From Cardinalis cardinalis (Eukaryota > Chordata > Aves > Passeriformes > Cardinalidae), in NCBI GenBank assembly GCA_014549065.1, contig JACDOX010000084.1, forward strand, positions 1,460,215 to 1,524,214: 64,000 nucleotides of DNA, in the 5' to 3' direction. The notes beneath the pieces were generated by a model. The model saw only the letters and a program-made list of their open reading frames with translations, did not search any database and had not been told where the DNA came from. A program made the translations under genes and the position numbers. Below, in pieces: positions 51,786 to 64,000 of this stretch (positions are counted from its first letter, which is position 1; the number at the start of each line of letters is the position of its first letter).

Positions 51786-54700
51786 TTCCAATACAGTGCA
51801 TTATGCTATGTCTACTCAGAGAATTCAAAGCCAAACTTCTAAAATCTGATATCTTTATTAACAGAAAACCAGACTATTCTGTCTACTACTATCCTATACT
51901 GGAGGAAACAGAAATCTAAAAGCCATCAATGGAAGGNTTTTCAGAGCAGTTCCCAAAGCAGTGTACAGTATGTGTTGGAGTTCNGAAGGCTTTCTGCACN
52001 GACTGAGCGTTCATAGAGAAATTGNTGTNAATTTAATCTAATCTATTCCCAAATCTGCTCAGGGACATCACGTAACCCCAGTAGGCCTTCCCTACTGTTT
52101 CCTCCTTGCAGTTTGGTCTCAAAGAGGAAAAGTATTCTTTCATTGTTAGTGGTCTTTACTTTTCCCTTCAATTAAAGGCCATGAAAGTAATAGTCAAAGC
52201 ATTATTCTCCCTGTAAAGATGGTTGGATACCTCGAATGTAGTAAACTAAAATTTATTTCCTAGCTCTAGAAATCAGAGCAACAAAGGCTGCAAGAGTAAA
52301 TGAAACCCAAGACCCAGCTCTAATCTCACTTGCTCTGCTCTAACAAAGGTATAACTCTCTCCCATTTACTTCACCATTAAAGTAAAAAATATTGACTGCA
52401 GGAAAAAAGTTATGGAGACTACAAAAAAAAGTAGCTTTTGTAAGAGAAATTAAATTGTCGAGAAAGTATTTTTTGATGTCATTTAAAATGGCAGTCAGAG
52501 AAAAATGTATATTTCATTTAAATTTAATTTCAAGTGAAAGTCAGAGCTTTGCTGAAGTCAACTAGCCAGTCAGATAATCCACAGCACAGAAAACCCTAAG
52601 AAATGTGTTCAGTCAATGATGGAACAATAAGATTGTGTGATGCTTGTGGCTAAATAAAATACAGATAAGCTTTACTGTTTCTTTGCCAGTCAAAAAGTGG
52701 CAAGGACTCCATTTCAAGAGATGCAGACAGCCTCATACACTCTTTCCTACTGATACATTTTTAAAAGACCTCATGGAATAACTCCACTGCTCATTCCATT
52801 GCAAAAGGACAATAACAAGTTACACAAAGCTTCCCTGAAAAGCTATCCAGCTAAAGTTTCATGGGTTTAGGAGGAATAGTTTATGAGACAGACATTTCTA
52901 TGGTATGTAAAGACTACTGCATAGCCTTTTACCTGCTAGACTAGTGGAGTGGAGGAAAATACACCAGCTTTCAAAGTCTTTGTATTCCAAAGCAGAACCA
53001 GCATAATTTCAGCTCAGGTAGGATCTCTGGTTTTAAAAGGCTTATTGCTTCACTGTTTCTGAATCATGTTATTATGAGATATCTTTCCACATATAGAATT
53101 TCCAAAGCATTCATCAAGTGCACAATAACTGTCAGATTTAGAATCCAAGTGAATTAGTTATTCATCAGTGCAGAAGGCTTTNCCAATCAAAACTCTTTGT
53201 CCATCTCTTCCTATAATGAGCATAATGGGCTACTTTTCCTTGCAGCACATCCCACTCTCGCTTNCTCCTAACCCTTGACAGAGCTACTTGTAATGCTAGC
53301 ATGGAGAGCTCTGAAGATTGTGACATCTGGGAAAACCTGAAAAGCAGGGAGAGGTGGAAATATTTAACAACAGCAGCTGCATCCCATTCAGNTGGCTTGT
53401 CAAAGTACATCCTGATTGGAATAAATTACATCTCAGCGTCTGAACACTGAAAAGGAAACACAGTGTTTACAACATAACACTTAGTTGGATCAATTCCAAA
53501 CTGTGACATATATCACACAAAGTTGTCATGACAGAGCTAACTACAGGTTTTTTCTCCAAAACTGAAATCACTGCATTAGCATTAAAAGATTGATCTTCAT
53601 TTTGAATGACAACATCATCACATTAGCATATAATCAACATAATCTTGTAGAGAAATGAAAGATTGTGTTGATGGAAGACAGGGATACATCTTAAGAAACA
53701 TGTTAATAAAGCCTACAGAAAATTATCAAATTTTCCATATAAGATACNAGATACATTTTCCTCCCCTTCTATAAAATGGTCACTCATGAGGAGACTGGCA
53801 TTTGGAAAACAAATAAAAAGTTAAAATAGAAGTCCTGCCATGAGTAGTAAGANCAGATGAAAGCCAAATTCTGGAAATCCAGTCACAAGCTTTCATTGCA
53901 AGTTTCTCTTCCTCTGTCCCCAGAGTGACAACTGAATTTTGTTAATTGTCAAACAAAGATNGAAAATAGGCTGGAAGTCAAAGCCAAAGGCTGCCATGTT
54001 ACATAAATTAATTAATCAGTGCAGACTTCTTGCATCTTAGCCATGTGTTGTTCAGAAAAAAGTAGAGGCCTCCTAAAGGTACAAAACACCAAGAGAACAA
54101 AAGTGGTTCCTGAGAATGTGAGACAAATGGGACCTGAGACAAAGAGGTCTTAGACATCTCAGACTCTTACTTTTACAACTACATCAGTCATAACAAACTT
54201 AACAATGGACAGCTATAACAATCTCTGCACAAGTTTTCTCTGCTTGCACACAGAATTCAACCACCATAAGCAAAAAAAAAAAAAAATAAGTCCTATGTCA
54301 CAGCACTACAAGCGTACATGCTTTTTTGTATGCTACAATAAGGATTTGACACTACATACTTCAGATGTTTTACAGTCACACTGAATAGCTACATCTGCAC
54401 CAACAGAAAAATTTAATTTCTACCAACANAGAATTTAAAAGTTGGAAAGGAGAGAGAAGGATGTCATGAAGCCTTCGTTTCACTAGATTTATAGCACAAC
54501 AGTGCTAAGATTTTACCATTAGCCAAAGATGATGTAACAAAACAGGTCCTGACTCTGAGTTATGGGAACTTTCACAAACATGAGCTAATGCTGAAAAATC
54601 ATATTCCTTCTTCCCTATGCCCTCATGAAACATTAATCTAGTAATTTTAGGGCCCAAATCAAATTTGCCAAAGCAGTCATACAAGGGTGACATTAAGCAA

Positions 54701-57700
54701 GTGCGAACTATTCGCACAAAAAGAATATTAAGGAGTTTTGTAAAGTTATTTATCCCTTAGAGTTCTGATTGTAGAATTGTAGTACTAATGAATATTTGTG
54801 TCAGGGTGCACACAGTCTAACTTCCTCAGTTTTGAAGGACAGCGCATGGCTGAGGATTACTGCCTTTCAGCACAGCCCAGCTGGCCAATTTCCTCAAAAC
54901 CCTTCCAGAAGGTAGTTAAGATTATGCAATGCTGAGTGGTTTTGTGCTTACTCAGTGTTAGGGAAGAAGATGCTACTAAGCAGAGATAGTTTTGTCACCA
55001 GTCTTTTGAATTTCTAGCTCATTTATGGCAAAGAAAAATCCCTCTGTTTACCACATCAAATGGCAAGTTACGGAAGTTCCCATCCTTTGTCCCCCTCTAC
55101 CAGTCTCACTGAGACCAGCTTAATGGTCAACTTCCCATCCTCCTGGATACCGAGCATTGTGAAGAGTGCAAANAGACCCCCTGACTTAACCCTTTGACTT
55201 CACCTTCATCACTGGGTTGCTTGCTTCATTTCCAGATAAGCAGCTGAATAAATGTGCTGAGCTGTCTGCATTTAAGCAGAAAATGACACTGATTGTCACT
55301 AAATATAGTGAGTGTGTACATATGTTTCATTGGAACCACAAGCTCAAATTAGCCTTTCAGAATTTGACTTTACCCTGACGCTAACCTGTCAAGTGACTCA
55401 ATTAGCTCAAGAGAATAAAGAAAAGGCTTGTCAAAGCCATCAAGGCTTTCCACTTGCTCAAGTCCCATCCCTTTGCTCACTGCCTTTATTAAATCTAAAT
55501 ACACCTCATATTTGCAGATGGGTAGATGTTGTCTCTTCATTCTGTCTTCCTCAACTATCTCTTCACCACCACTTTCTAACTGGAAAACTCAGCAAATCTA
55601 TGGAGGGCAATTGGAAGTAATTCTTTACAGGTCCCTAAAACCTGTTTTTCTTATGATGAAAGGAAATGCCTGTAGATAAAGCCTTATCCACAGTTTAACT
55701 TTGATTTTCTTGCAGAGTACTGAAAAAACATTAAAATAATATTTGATTTAGAGATGAAATGAAAGAGCAGAGATATCAATCAGAAGTGCTGTCTCCTTAT
55801 AATTCTTTCTTTCCCCACAAGTACATAAAGAAGCATAGCATTTCTTATCACAGATGTCTTAGAAACTAGTAGAAAATAGTGAAATCAAGCTCAGATTTGC
55901 TATCTGCCTCAAGGGCACAGCCATGCCTAATGGAAACTGCAAAGTCACTAATGCCAAGCATGTCCAACACTGACTCACAGGCTGGCAACTCTGAGCTGCA
56001 GTCAGATCTACAAAGCAGCCAGCCTGTTCAGACACTCCTTAGCAATGGCAATCTGCATCTTTTCCCAAGCATCCCCTCATCTCCTTCCCAGCTCTTGGCC
56101 CAGGCTCCACACCACCTCCTTGCAGTGCCAAAAATCCTGTAATGATACCAGCTAATCAGCAGAGAAGGGAAGCAAAAAAAAAATAAATTAATGACATATT
56201 CTCTTAATCAGTATGGTAGTGGTTTCCCCCTCTTGTAATATTCTGATTCTGAAAAAAAAAGATTAAAAACAACATCAGGTCTTATTTTGGCAAGGACAAG
56301 ACTCATACAAGAGACTATGAGAACATGTCATCTAGATCAATCTATACTTCCTCTTTGCATTGCTTGTCTTACAACCAACATTTCTGCACTTTTACAGAAA
56401 ATAATTGTTCNGCTTAAAGGCTGAACAATTTGGCTTTGCTCCTGAAGGGTCTAATAGGCTGTCAAGTGCATCACGTCCTTTAGGAGCTAAAATTCAAGAG
56501 GGCATTAGAACACTTGCTCCAGTGCACAGTTGTAAATGCCAGTCAAGCCAAAACAATCTTCACTGCTTCTGCAGTTACGCATGAAAATGCGGATCTGATG
56601 GATGCAACCTTCTCTAAATCAAATACTGCCTTCCAAGCCCTCTTCTGTGTAATTCGTTGGTGATACACAATAGCTTATATTTGCAAAGAAAGCATTCCTA
56701 AAGACTACTTTTCANGAACCTTTCTTCTGAGGTCCTCTGGGTTCCTCAAGTCTGTAGCCTTAAGTAGCCAGGTTTATTCTGCTGTGTGGTTTGTTGCAGC
56801 TTTAGCCAATGGTTAAGTGAAAAAGTTCAATTGCACTAAGCAAGAGAAAAAAGAGCATAATCAGTGCACTAACATTTAAATATTAATTGTACATGACTGG
56901 AACATGGAAACATTTAAAATAAATGTTCTTGTGGTGTATTAAATGTTAAATTTTATGCATACTAAATCCTTTTGTAGCCTGTTAAAACAGCTTCTTTCTG
57001 TGGCCTAGGAGATGCATAATTAATATATTTTTTCTAGTCATCCNTATTCAATTATTAAAAAGTTTGACTAACATTTAGATTACAAGAGCATAAAAATCTT
57101 TTGAAAAGCCTAACTTTTTTTGGGAAGAACAGGCCTGAAATAAGTAATTCTTATTAGAGATTTTTTTTATAATAACATTTCAAAATAGTACATATCAGTC
57201 TTTTTAGGTCCTTCTGAAATCTAGGGTAAGGAGAGGATTTTAATTTCTANTCTCTAGTTTGTTTTTGAATGTACATAGCTCAAGTTTTTTCTTGCACTGA
57301 CAAAGTAGGTGCAAGGAAGAGCTAGTTAAGTATGAGAAACTGACTCACAAAATGACTGGAATTTTTATTGTTAGGTTGTCTTTGTATATACCAGACAAAA
57401 GTGAGNCTTCTAATAACAGTAAAACTTTTAACTACAGATTTCAGCTTACAAACCTATATCCTATATTTGTGCATTTGATAGATGTACCCCACTAAAATTA
57501 ATCAAACAAAAGTTTATTAAGAAAACAGAAAAAGTCCACACAAACCTTCATTGCCAGAAAGACAATCCAAAACAGTGCTGCCAGTTTTGACAGGAGGTAT
57601 GGAAGGAAATNCCTGTAGGGCTGGTACTGAACACACATCTGGGTGATACTACAGCTTACATCATACAGCAAACAAATGCTTTCCATGATTATTGAAGCTT

Positions 57701-57750
57701 GGCATGCACCTATTNCAAACACCTATGCACCTCTATAATGAATTTTAAAA

Positions 57751-57775
57751 TTATATATTATATATATATATTATA
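57751..57775. repeat. (TA)n microsatellite
   Basis: A run of about 25 bases of alternating T/A with two ATTA interruptions. It is self-complementary and therefore also a potential cruciform or slippage site. Confidence 0.85.
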
Positions 57776-57880
57776 TCATTGCCTTTTCTAGTTTCTATAT
57801 ACTGTAAAAATCAAGAAAAACTGAATTTCTAGATACATAACAACAAGGGAGTGGATGGATGTTCGCCCATAACCATGGCA

Positions 57881-57912
57881 CAAATTTCTAATCTGGCAAA
57901 TTTCTAATCTTT
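57881..57912. repeat. 16-bp tandem duplication
   Basis: CAAATTTCTAATCTGG (57881-57896) is followed directly by CAAATTTCTAATCTTT (57897-57912), differing at the last two bases only. Confidence 0.9.
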
Positions 57913-59568
57913 CTAAGCAAGGCAAGCCTACTGGTTGCATATAAAAGCCATAAAATAGGCAGACATTCAGAGCAACAGCCTGCAAGCTTTAGGGTTTGAA
58001 AGCAAGCACACAGGCAAAAGGCAAGGGTCTCAAAACAAGGAGAAATGAGCACTCAGAACCACAGCTGATGCCAGCCNGCCTGTTGATGGCCCAATACATG
58101 GCAGCCCAGCTCATGCCAAGTCTCTGGTAGGTATTATGAAAGTTTTCAGGAAAACCACAATCAGGCACTTGGAAGAGAGCAAGGAGGTCACTTTGAGGTG
58201 GTGGAAGAGAGTACTGGAACTGCTCACAAGCACCTGTGCTAACAGGAGACAGCACAAAAGTACTTGCCCAAGAACTTAAAAAAATTAGGATGCAAGTGTC
58301 TGGCACTGCTGGTGTCCAGATGGTTCCTGGAGATGGCAGTTGAGCTTTGGGTGCCTGGAGAAAGGTCACTTAGGTCCTAAGAGTAAAGCTATGGCTTATA
58401 TTTGATGTCACAGAGAGAAGAGCAAAGTGATGCTAAATAATGTGCAATACAAATGATGATTGCAGGAGGAGTACATAGTTGTATCCTAAATGGAAGGGGA
58501 AAACAACGAGTTCTTGGAAATAGTTTGATATGCAAAAAGGGAGACAACTTCAGGGGAAAATATAAGGTTTTTCCTGTTGGAAGAAGACTCGAGTTAAATG
58601 ACTTTAAACACAAGAGTGCAGATGTTAGTATGTTAGAAAAGAGAGGAACAAAATGCTAATTTACAGCAGCTTTCTTATCACAGGCTAAAAGCTGATTCCT
58701 CCTTTTCCTTGCTTTTCAAAGTATTACAGCACCACCATTTCACAGGAGTGCAGTAAGAACCAGACCAAGCTTGAATAAATGGAACAGGAACACTGCTGCT
58801 TCCCAACAGGCTTTTCTGGAGCATTCCTCCCACACCCTCTGAGGGAATAAAACAAGCTGATAGCTGAATAATGTAATCAACAGCAATTCATTGCCTTGAA
58901 GTTTACTAAATAGGCAGAAAATACAGACCATGGGGTAACATACTTTAGATATAAAGCCATTATACTACAGAAGCAGACTGGGATTTCCTCTGTTAATGAC
59001 AATTTTAAACATACAGTACTCAATGAATATACAGTTCAATGCTGTTCTTTGGGGGATATATCATAATAGGTATGGAGTTCAAAAGCATTAATGGATGCTG
59101 GTTGAAGCATACAGACCTTGTTAAACAATTCTTTGAGTAAATATGAGATTGCTAGCCCACAAACTTTAACTCTCATCTGAAACCAAAATTAAGCACCTCA
59201 TTAACTAAATGCATGTAACCTTTTCCACTAAAAGCATTGTCTGTTCTTAGTGAGTAAAAGTTACTACTGCCTTTGCTTTCCTGAAAAACATCACTGATAA
59301 CAACTTATAATAGGAATTATTTCTTCCTTTTTCTGTGCCAAAACTTTTTTCTTGCCACCCTGTTATATTCTACCTGGCAGTGTGGTGTTAGCAGATGAGA
59401 GCTTTGATGCTCCTCTGCTCAGGTTTCTCACTGACAGAGCCTGGGCCAACCATATCTGCCCAAAGTTTCTATAAAACTGTCAAGAATTCTTGAAGATTAC
59501 TCGCTGGATTGTGTGACTCCAGGTCAAAATTCCCCACCACTACAGAAGGTTATGCAGACAGGAAGAGT

Positions 59569-59711
59569 TAAACAAAATAAAACAAGTTAAACAAAACAAA
59601 TACAGTTGAACAAAACAAATAATACCCACCAAAAAAAACCAACAAAAATCCCCAAATAAACAAAAAACCAAAACAAAACCAAACAAACAAAACCCAAAAC
59701 AAACAAAAAAG
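59569..59711. repeat. A/C-rich (CAAA)n-like tract
   Basis: About 140 bases, nearly all A and C after 59620, made of CAAAA, CCAAA, AAACC and CAAACAAA units. The first third also contains a few G/T in AAGTTAAACAAAACAAATAC-type imperfect repeats. It is the longest such tract in the window and a likely site of length variation. Confidence 0.85.
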
Positions 59712-62618
59712 TGTTTCTATTCAGTACCCATTTTCTTTAGATGCAGAAGCAAGTAGTCAGCAAGTCAAGCACAAAAAAAGAGGAGGACGCTGCTATATTG
59801 TGAAAAAGGAAAAAATTAGATAAATAATCAAACAGGGAAGGGAGAAATAAAATACTGATTCAAAGGCATTTACAGTAGAATTTCCATGCATAAAGCCAGA
59901 ATCTAATATGCTTATTCACCAGAGATCTTTTAAAATTCTTTAGTTAAGACCACAAAAGAAAGAAATCAGAAGAAACTGGAAGTAAACCTGTAGGGGTTTT
60001 GTTGAAGAATCATGAGAACTCACCAGTGAATCAAAATGAGACTTTACTTACAAATGAATAAACTCAGCATTTAAAAATTCAGCTGTTACCTTAAGAAATG
60101 CAGAGTTCAGCTCTGATGGGCTGAAGTGTTCCTTTCTTTCTGAAAGATATCACCAGCTACCTATTGTCAAGTCAGAAACCCAAAAGAGAAGACAAATGAA
60201 ATCATAGATGTAAGAAAATTAAATTATAGTGCAAGAGCAAGATTTCAGACTTCTTGAGGGTGAAAGAAAGGTTTCATACCTCAGATAAATGTGAGTACAC
60301 TCAGAGCATTCATACAATTCCTAACAAATGGTACTCCATACAACAGTTGCTCAAATACACAATTTCATCCTGAGCTTTGTCTTTGGAAACCTGGTCTTCA
60401 TGACTTGTTGACAACACTGTAAAACAACGTAAAATGACCTTCTCCATGTGGATAGTTGAGATGAGAAACTCAGAATTCTTGCTTTGTTGAAATGAATATG
60501 TTCCACCAAAACNCGAAGTAAAATAATTCAGATAATATAGACTTTACTATAGCTATCACTGACTCGTTGATTTAGAACAAAAGCTAAAANATTTTTCTCA
60601 CCAGTTTATAAGGGTTGAAACATTTTATTCTTCTCAGTCAACACGTGCTTCCATTGTTGTGAAATATTTTGACAGAACAATTTAATTTTTTCATTACAAA
60701 GATGTAAAAACACGAAAAGGAAAATATTCTATTATTTTCTATGCAGTGAAAATTATTCAAGCTAGTATTTTAACATCTGAATAACACCTCCTGAATTTTA
60801 GCTTTCAATGAAGTCTTAGAAAATTATTATATCCCAAATATAAAATTACTGAAATAGCACCAACCAGCCAAACTGCTGAGGGTAGAATCATTAAACTTGT
60901 AGGACTTCTCAGAGCAGCCCAGATCTAATCCATATCCTCAGACATGTTCAATATTATTTTACATTGAGTCCAATATATTTTTCAAATACCCTGACTATTC
61001 CTAGCACTAGGTATGCAGATCCCTAGTGAGTACTAAGTATTTTCTCAAATTTTTATGGCCAACATCACAGTCTTTCCCTTTAATTCATCTTTTCTGGCCC
61101 ATACGAAACCAATTGCAGGTTGTTTTCATACTTTCTGTCAGGGTCTCCAGCCATTGTTGTTATTTCGTTTTTTTNGTATTTAAAAATACTTCAAACTATA
61201 AGCATTTCTGGTGAAGTATGTACACACAGTAGCAAGAGGGAGATAAACTTCCTGTATCTNGTCCCTTTCCAAGGGAAACCAGTGCCAACCACAGTTCTTC
61301 TCCTCTGAGAATTTTGCGTTTTTCTCAAGTGACCTCACTTTTATCTCTCTTCTTCCCTCGTCATCATATAAATGGGATTTATTGCAACAAGTATGAAAAT
61401 TGCTCTTTAGGACCTCTAATAGCAGACTATACCACCTGTGACAAAGTGTTTGAAAACATTACTGCTACTTGAATNAGTATTTTCTTTCATTTTCAGCAAA
61501 CCCAATCATCCCCTCCAAGCCTTAGAACATTAATTTCTCTTACTTGAATTTTTGCTGTTAAAAAATCCCCATTAAGTTTAAAGATGAGTGCAGGAAAGAA
61601 CTGAAAAAATATTTTAATTGTGCTCAGTCTCAGGTCAATAATAAGAACTGCTAGGGCAGGGATAGCAGGAGAGAACAGGAAAAATGGCCATGGCTATTGA
61701 ATGGTACCTTTCCCCAGCAGTCTGGAGTATAATAGTCCAAATACTATTTAGCAATTTCTCACACTGCCTGTGGAGCTTCATTTATTTTATATGGTTTTTG
61801 CCCCTGTAATACCTTTAAACTAGGAACCAAATAAACATCACACAGTATTGCCATTCAGAAGCTGGGCCTACATCCTAATTTCAAGGACATGAAAAGGCAG
61901 AAGCTATTTGCCCTTAAGGTACTAAAGCCTGCATGCATACACAAGTGATTGACACCACAGTCCTGACACGCCTCTTTATGCTAGACATGGTGAGAATACC
62001 ACGTGACAATTTCCAAGTTTTTTAATGGAATTCATGTTGTCTGTTTTCATATACACGGGAGAATACGCTTTCACTGGGGGGGTGATGAGGAGGAGGGGAG
62101 AATATAAAATTCATCAAGAATTTGAAATTTCTGGTCTGAGTCTGCCCCAAAACCAAAACTCTTTCATACAGATGTTGCCTGCTGGGAGTTTTAATTAAGT
62201 ACCTTCGGAGTATCCTCAGCAGAAAATCGTGCTCCTTGGCCAGACTCAGCTCCCAGTATACCCTGTCACTTCCATGTTTAACAAGTGTTTGACCTTCATC
62301 AGCTGTGGAGTCCCACTCCTGTTGGGAATGCTCATACTGAAGAAAAAGTGAATAGGAAACAGATATATCATTGCCTGTTTACCAAATAACCAGCTGACAG
62401 CATGAATTTTAAGGAGAAAGTCTGAAGTTATCTCCTGTGAGTAGACACTTTTCATAGACCAATGTGGAAGTCAAAGCCATTTTTTCATGAAAAATAATTT
62501 AGTAAGGTCTAACCCACAAAAAATAAAATTTGTCTCTCTTAGAGATCATCCCTGAGTTTTGTAACAACAGTGGTGGGCTGGGGNCAGTAGAAGAAAATAA
62601 TTTAGTTGGTTTTCAGAT

Positions 62619-62650
62619 CTTGGGGAAGAAAAGAATAAAAAAGGTTAGCC
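62619..62650 (-). other. Splice-acceptor-like sequence
   Basis: On the minus strand, GGCTAACC (a good branch-point match, CTAAC) is followed by CTTTTTTATTCTTTTCTTCC, then CCAAG. The arrangement of branch point, pyrimidine tract and AG is close to ideal. It lies just past the stop of the 117-codon frame at 63008-62655. The frame after it stays open for about 22 codons in one phase only. It could be chance. Confidence 0.25.
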
Positions 62651-62654
62651 CGGT

Positions 62655-63008
62655 TCAGTGTGTAGGCATCATACTCGGACACCACTGAAGTACTGAAANA
62701 TCAGCATTGGTTTTCAGTGTGTAGTGGTCCTCTTCAGCTGGATGCAGATTACTCTCAAGTGAGATAATAATATCAATCAAACTATCTGAACCTGTATTAT
62801 CTCTGAGGATTACAGCATTATCACTTGTCTTTCCCCCATCGCTCTGTTCCCTCATTGCACAATTTAGTGTCAAGTAGTAGAGATGTTGCAATAAATACAT
62901 TGGAGTCCTATTTTCAAAGACAGCAGAAACAGAATTTTGCCTAGTTTCACATGCCACTGAAAATACTTCATCTGACTCTAGATGTAACAGCAGGTTTTGT
63001 TCAGCCAT
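62655..63008 (-). CDS. Candidate 117-codon ORF or decayed exon, unknown function
   Basis: The frame starts at ATG in a reasonable context (GCATGGATGG; G at +4) and ends in TGA. It remains open upstream to a TAA at 63053, so it could instead be part of an internal exon. The product is polar and acidic, with balanced amino-acid use unlike the Lys/Phe/Ser-skewed chance frames elsewhere. The Asp/Ile stretch SDSLIDIIISLESN lies near residues 74-87, and there is one N codon near residue 104. I see no signal peptide, membrane segment or motif and recognise no family. Roughly 350 bases without a stop is only mildly unusual in AT-rich DNA, so chance or a pseudogene fragment remains more likely than a real gene. 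Confidence 0.22.
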   Translation of the reverse strand: MAEQNLLLHLESDEVFSVACETRQNSVSAVFENRTPMYLLQHLYYLTLNCAMREQSDGGKTSDNAVILRDNTGSDSLIDIIISLESNLHPAEEDHYTLKTNADXSVLQWCPSMMPTH

Positions 63009-64000
63009 CCATGCAATAAAAGTATGACAACTAGTTGGAACACATAAGTGTTACCAGAACAAAACGAAATTTTGTCCTAGCTGTAAGCTTCAATTCTGGG
63101 GGAAGTTAGACNTTCAAGAGAGCAATTAATTTGCTCTAAACTTTTTTATACAAATGCTAATTCCATTTGTCTGACAATATTTTTCAGCTGCAGATTTATT
63201 GTCTTTTTTTTTGTTTCTCATCCCCTGTGGCCAATAGTTTCCCGCAGGCTGTTGTTTCAATTCCTTTGTTTCACAAAGTCAGTCTGTGGGACTGCAGGTA
63301 AAAGTTCTGTTTGGGGAATGCATTTTTATTATTTCTCAATAAATACTTTATGTGTTTTATTCCACATCCAGCAGTACTCTGGTCATAGGGGTTAAAAACA
63401 AAAGTCCACAATTATGGATGATGACNGGTTGCTTAGACTTTACAGCCTTACAAATTCTCCCTGTGGTTGCTCCAGGATGATATAAACATGCTGTAAGTGC
63501 CCTTACATTCAAATGNACTTTGACTCTGCAGCAAAGAGCAACAGTTAAGATAACAGTGGGGATGTATTTCAGGATGCATAAGGAGCCTTTTAAGTTGACA
63601 CAAAATTATGGTGAATCACAACACACGCACACTGAGAAATTAATTACAATATATATTTAACAATGATAATATATTGCATAACAGCCATTCACCTCTGTGC
63701 ATGTACACACTTCAGACAAACACAGAGAAACTCCTGGAAGTGCTAATCAACATAATTTACATGTACAATATCAAATATTCACAGCTAAAAAAAAAGTCTC
63801 AATGTAAATTTTCTTTTCTTAGATCACAAAGGGAGTCACACCCTTGCTAACTCAGTTAAAGCAGTTAGAGCAGTAATACCAATGTTTGCCACTTACATGT
63901 TCTTCAGTTTGGGGCTTTCCTTTTCAAGCTGAAAGAGTATAAAATAGCAATGTTTAAGCCTCCAAATGGACAGATCAGAAGAAAACCACCTGAACGTGAG
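63009..64000. other. Noncoding AT-rich end of window
   Basis: No recognisable gene or element. A weak AT-rich inverted repeat (CAATATAT / ATATATTG, 63648-63676) is present but unremarkable for this composition. Confidence 0.5.

Larger units (their letters stand above)
51786..62654. other. Unique-looking noncoding stretch
   Basis: About 10.9 kb of AT-rich sequence without recognisable exons, RNA genes or CR1 tails. A Ser/Gln/Leu-rich frame at 55.87-56.14 kb has no ATG start and no convincing splice sites in frame. Small repeats are listed separately. Confidence 0.55.

Noticed and set aside
55873..56142. Ser/Gln/Leu-rich frame resembling a disordered protein region
   Set aside because: It begins at GTG after an in-frame stop, has no in-frame splice acceptor and only a weak GTAATG donor, and has no known family. 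A good acceptor-like site at 55803-55820 is separated from it by stops.
63648..63676. AT-rich inverted repeat CAATATAT / ATATATTG
   Set aside because: Eight-base AT-only arms are expected by chance in sequence of this composition.
1..64000. CRISPR array, operon, prophage or bacterial regulatory elements
   Set aside because: No regularly spaced direct repeats, no prokaryotic gene density and clear vertebrate LINE sequence throughout.

Overview
The window looks like a stretch of noncoding avian nuclear DNA, either intergenic or deep intronic. The main evidence is at least six fragments of CR1-family LINEs: five 3'-end pieces on the minus strand and one much older reverse-transcriptase relic on the plus strand. 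CR1 dominates bird genomes and is also common in other sauropsids, so a crocodilian or turtle is not strictly excluded. The sequence is AT-rich, has sparse repeats and shows no bacterial gene organisation. Isolated single Ns occur throughout, usually one every few hundred bases, which looks like masked ambiguous or heterozygous positions rather than assembly gaps. I recognise no complete protein-coding gene. The open reading frames are short, overlap on both strands, often contain Ns and show no recognisable domain outside the LINE relics. The best unexplained candidate is a 117-codon minus-strand frame near 62.7-63.0 kb.

Layout. Positions 1-13.3 kb are unique-looking AT-rich DNA with two A/C-rich tracts and a compact two-step hairpin at 3.22 kb. 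At 13.29-13.98 kb two CR1 3' ends lie side by side in the same orientation, preceded by a compositionally odd block (12.82-13.26 kb) that might be an LTR or decayed exon. From 14 to 27 kb there are a perfect 12-bp-arm hairpin (14.74 kb), a 50-bp tandem duplication (17.55 kb), a G/T-only tract (20.76 kb), possible conserved regulatory segments (22.3 and 24.3-24.5 kb) and an ACTGCA-repeat hairpin (26.5 kb). At 27.0-28.5 kb an ancient plus-strand CR1/L3-like element is interrupted by a younger minus-strand CR1. At 33.78-33.92 kb lies a minus-strand pseudogene of 7SL (SRP) RNA. A GC-richer block at 37.0-37.9 kb carries a small minisatellite. At 38.65-39.12 kb an internally deleted CR1 joins reverse-transcriptase sequence directly to its 3' end. 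From 41.2 to 45.2 kb there is a 4-kb run with no N. A further CR1 lies at 51.45-51.79 kb. The remainder is unique-looking AT-rich sequence with an A/C-only tract at 59.6 kb.

There is no operon or pathway here. The window records retrotransposon insertions, one retroposed small RNA and several short structured or repetitive motifs that could be regulatory. No previously undescribed protein system is evident.
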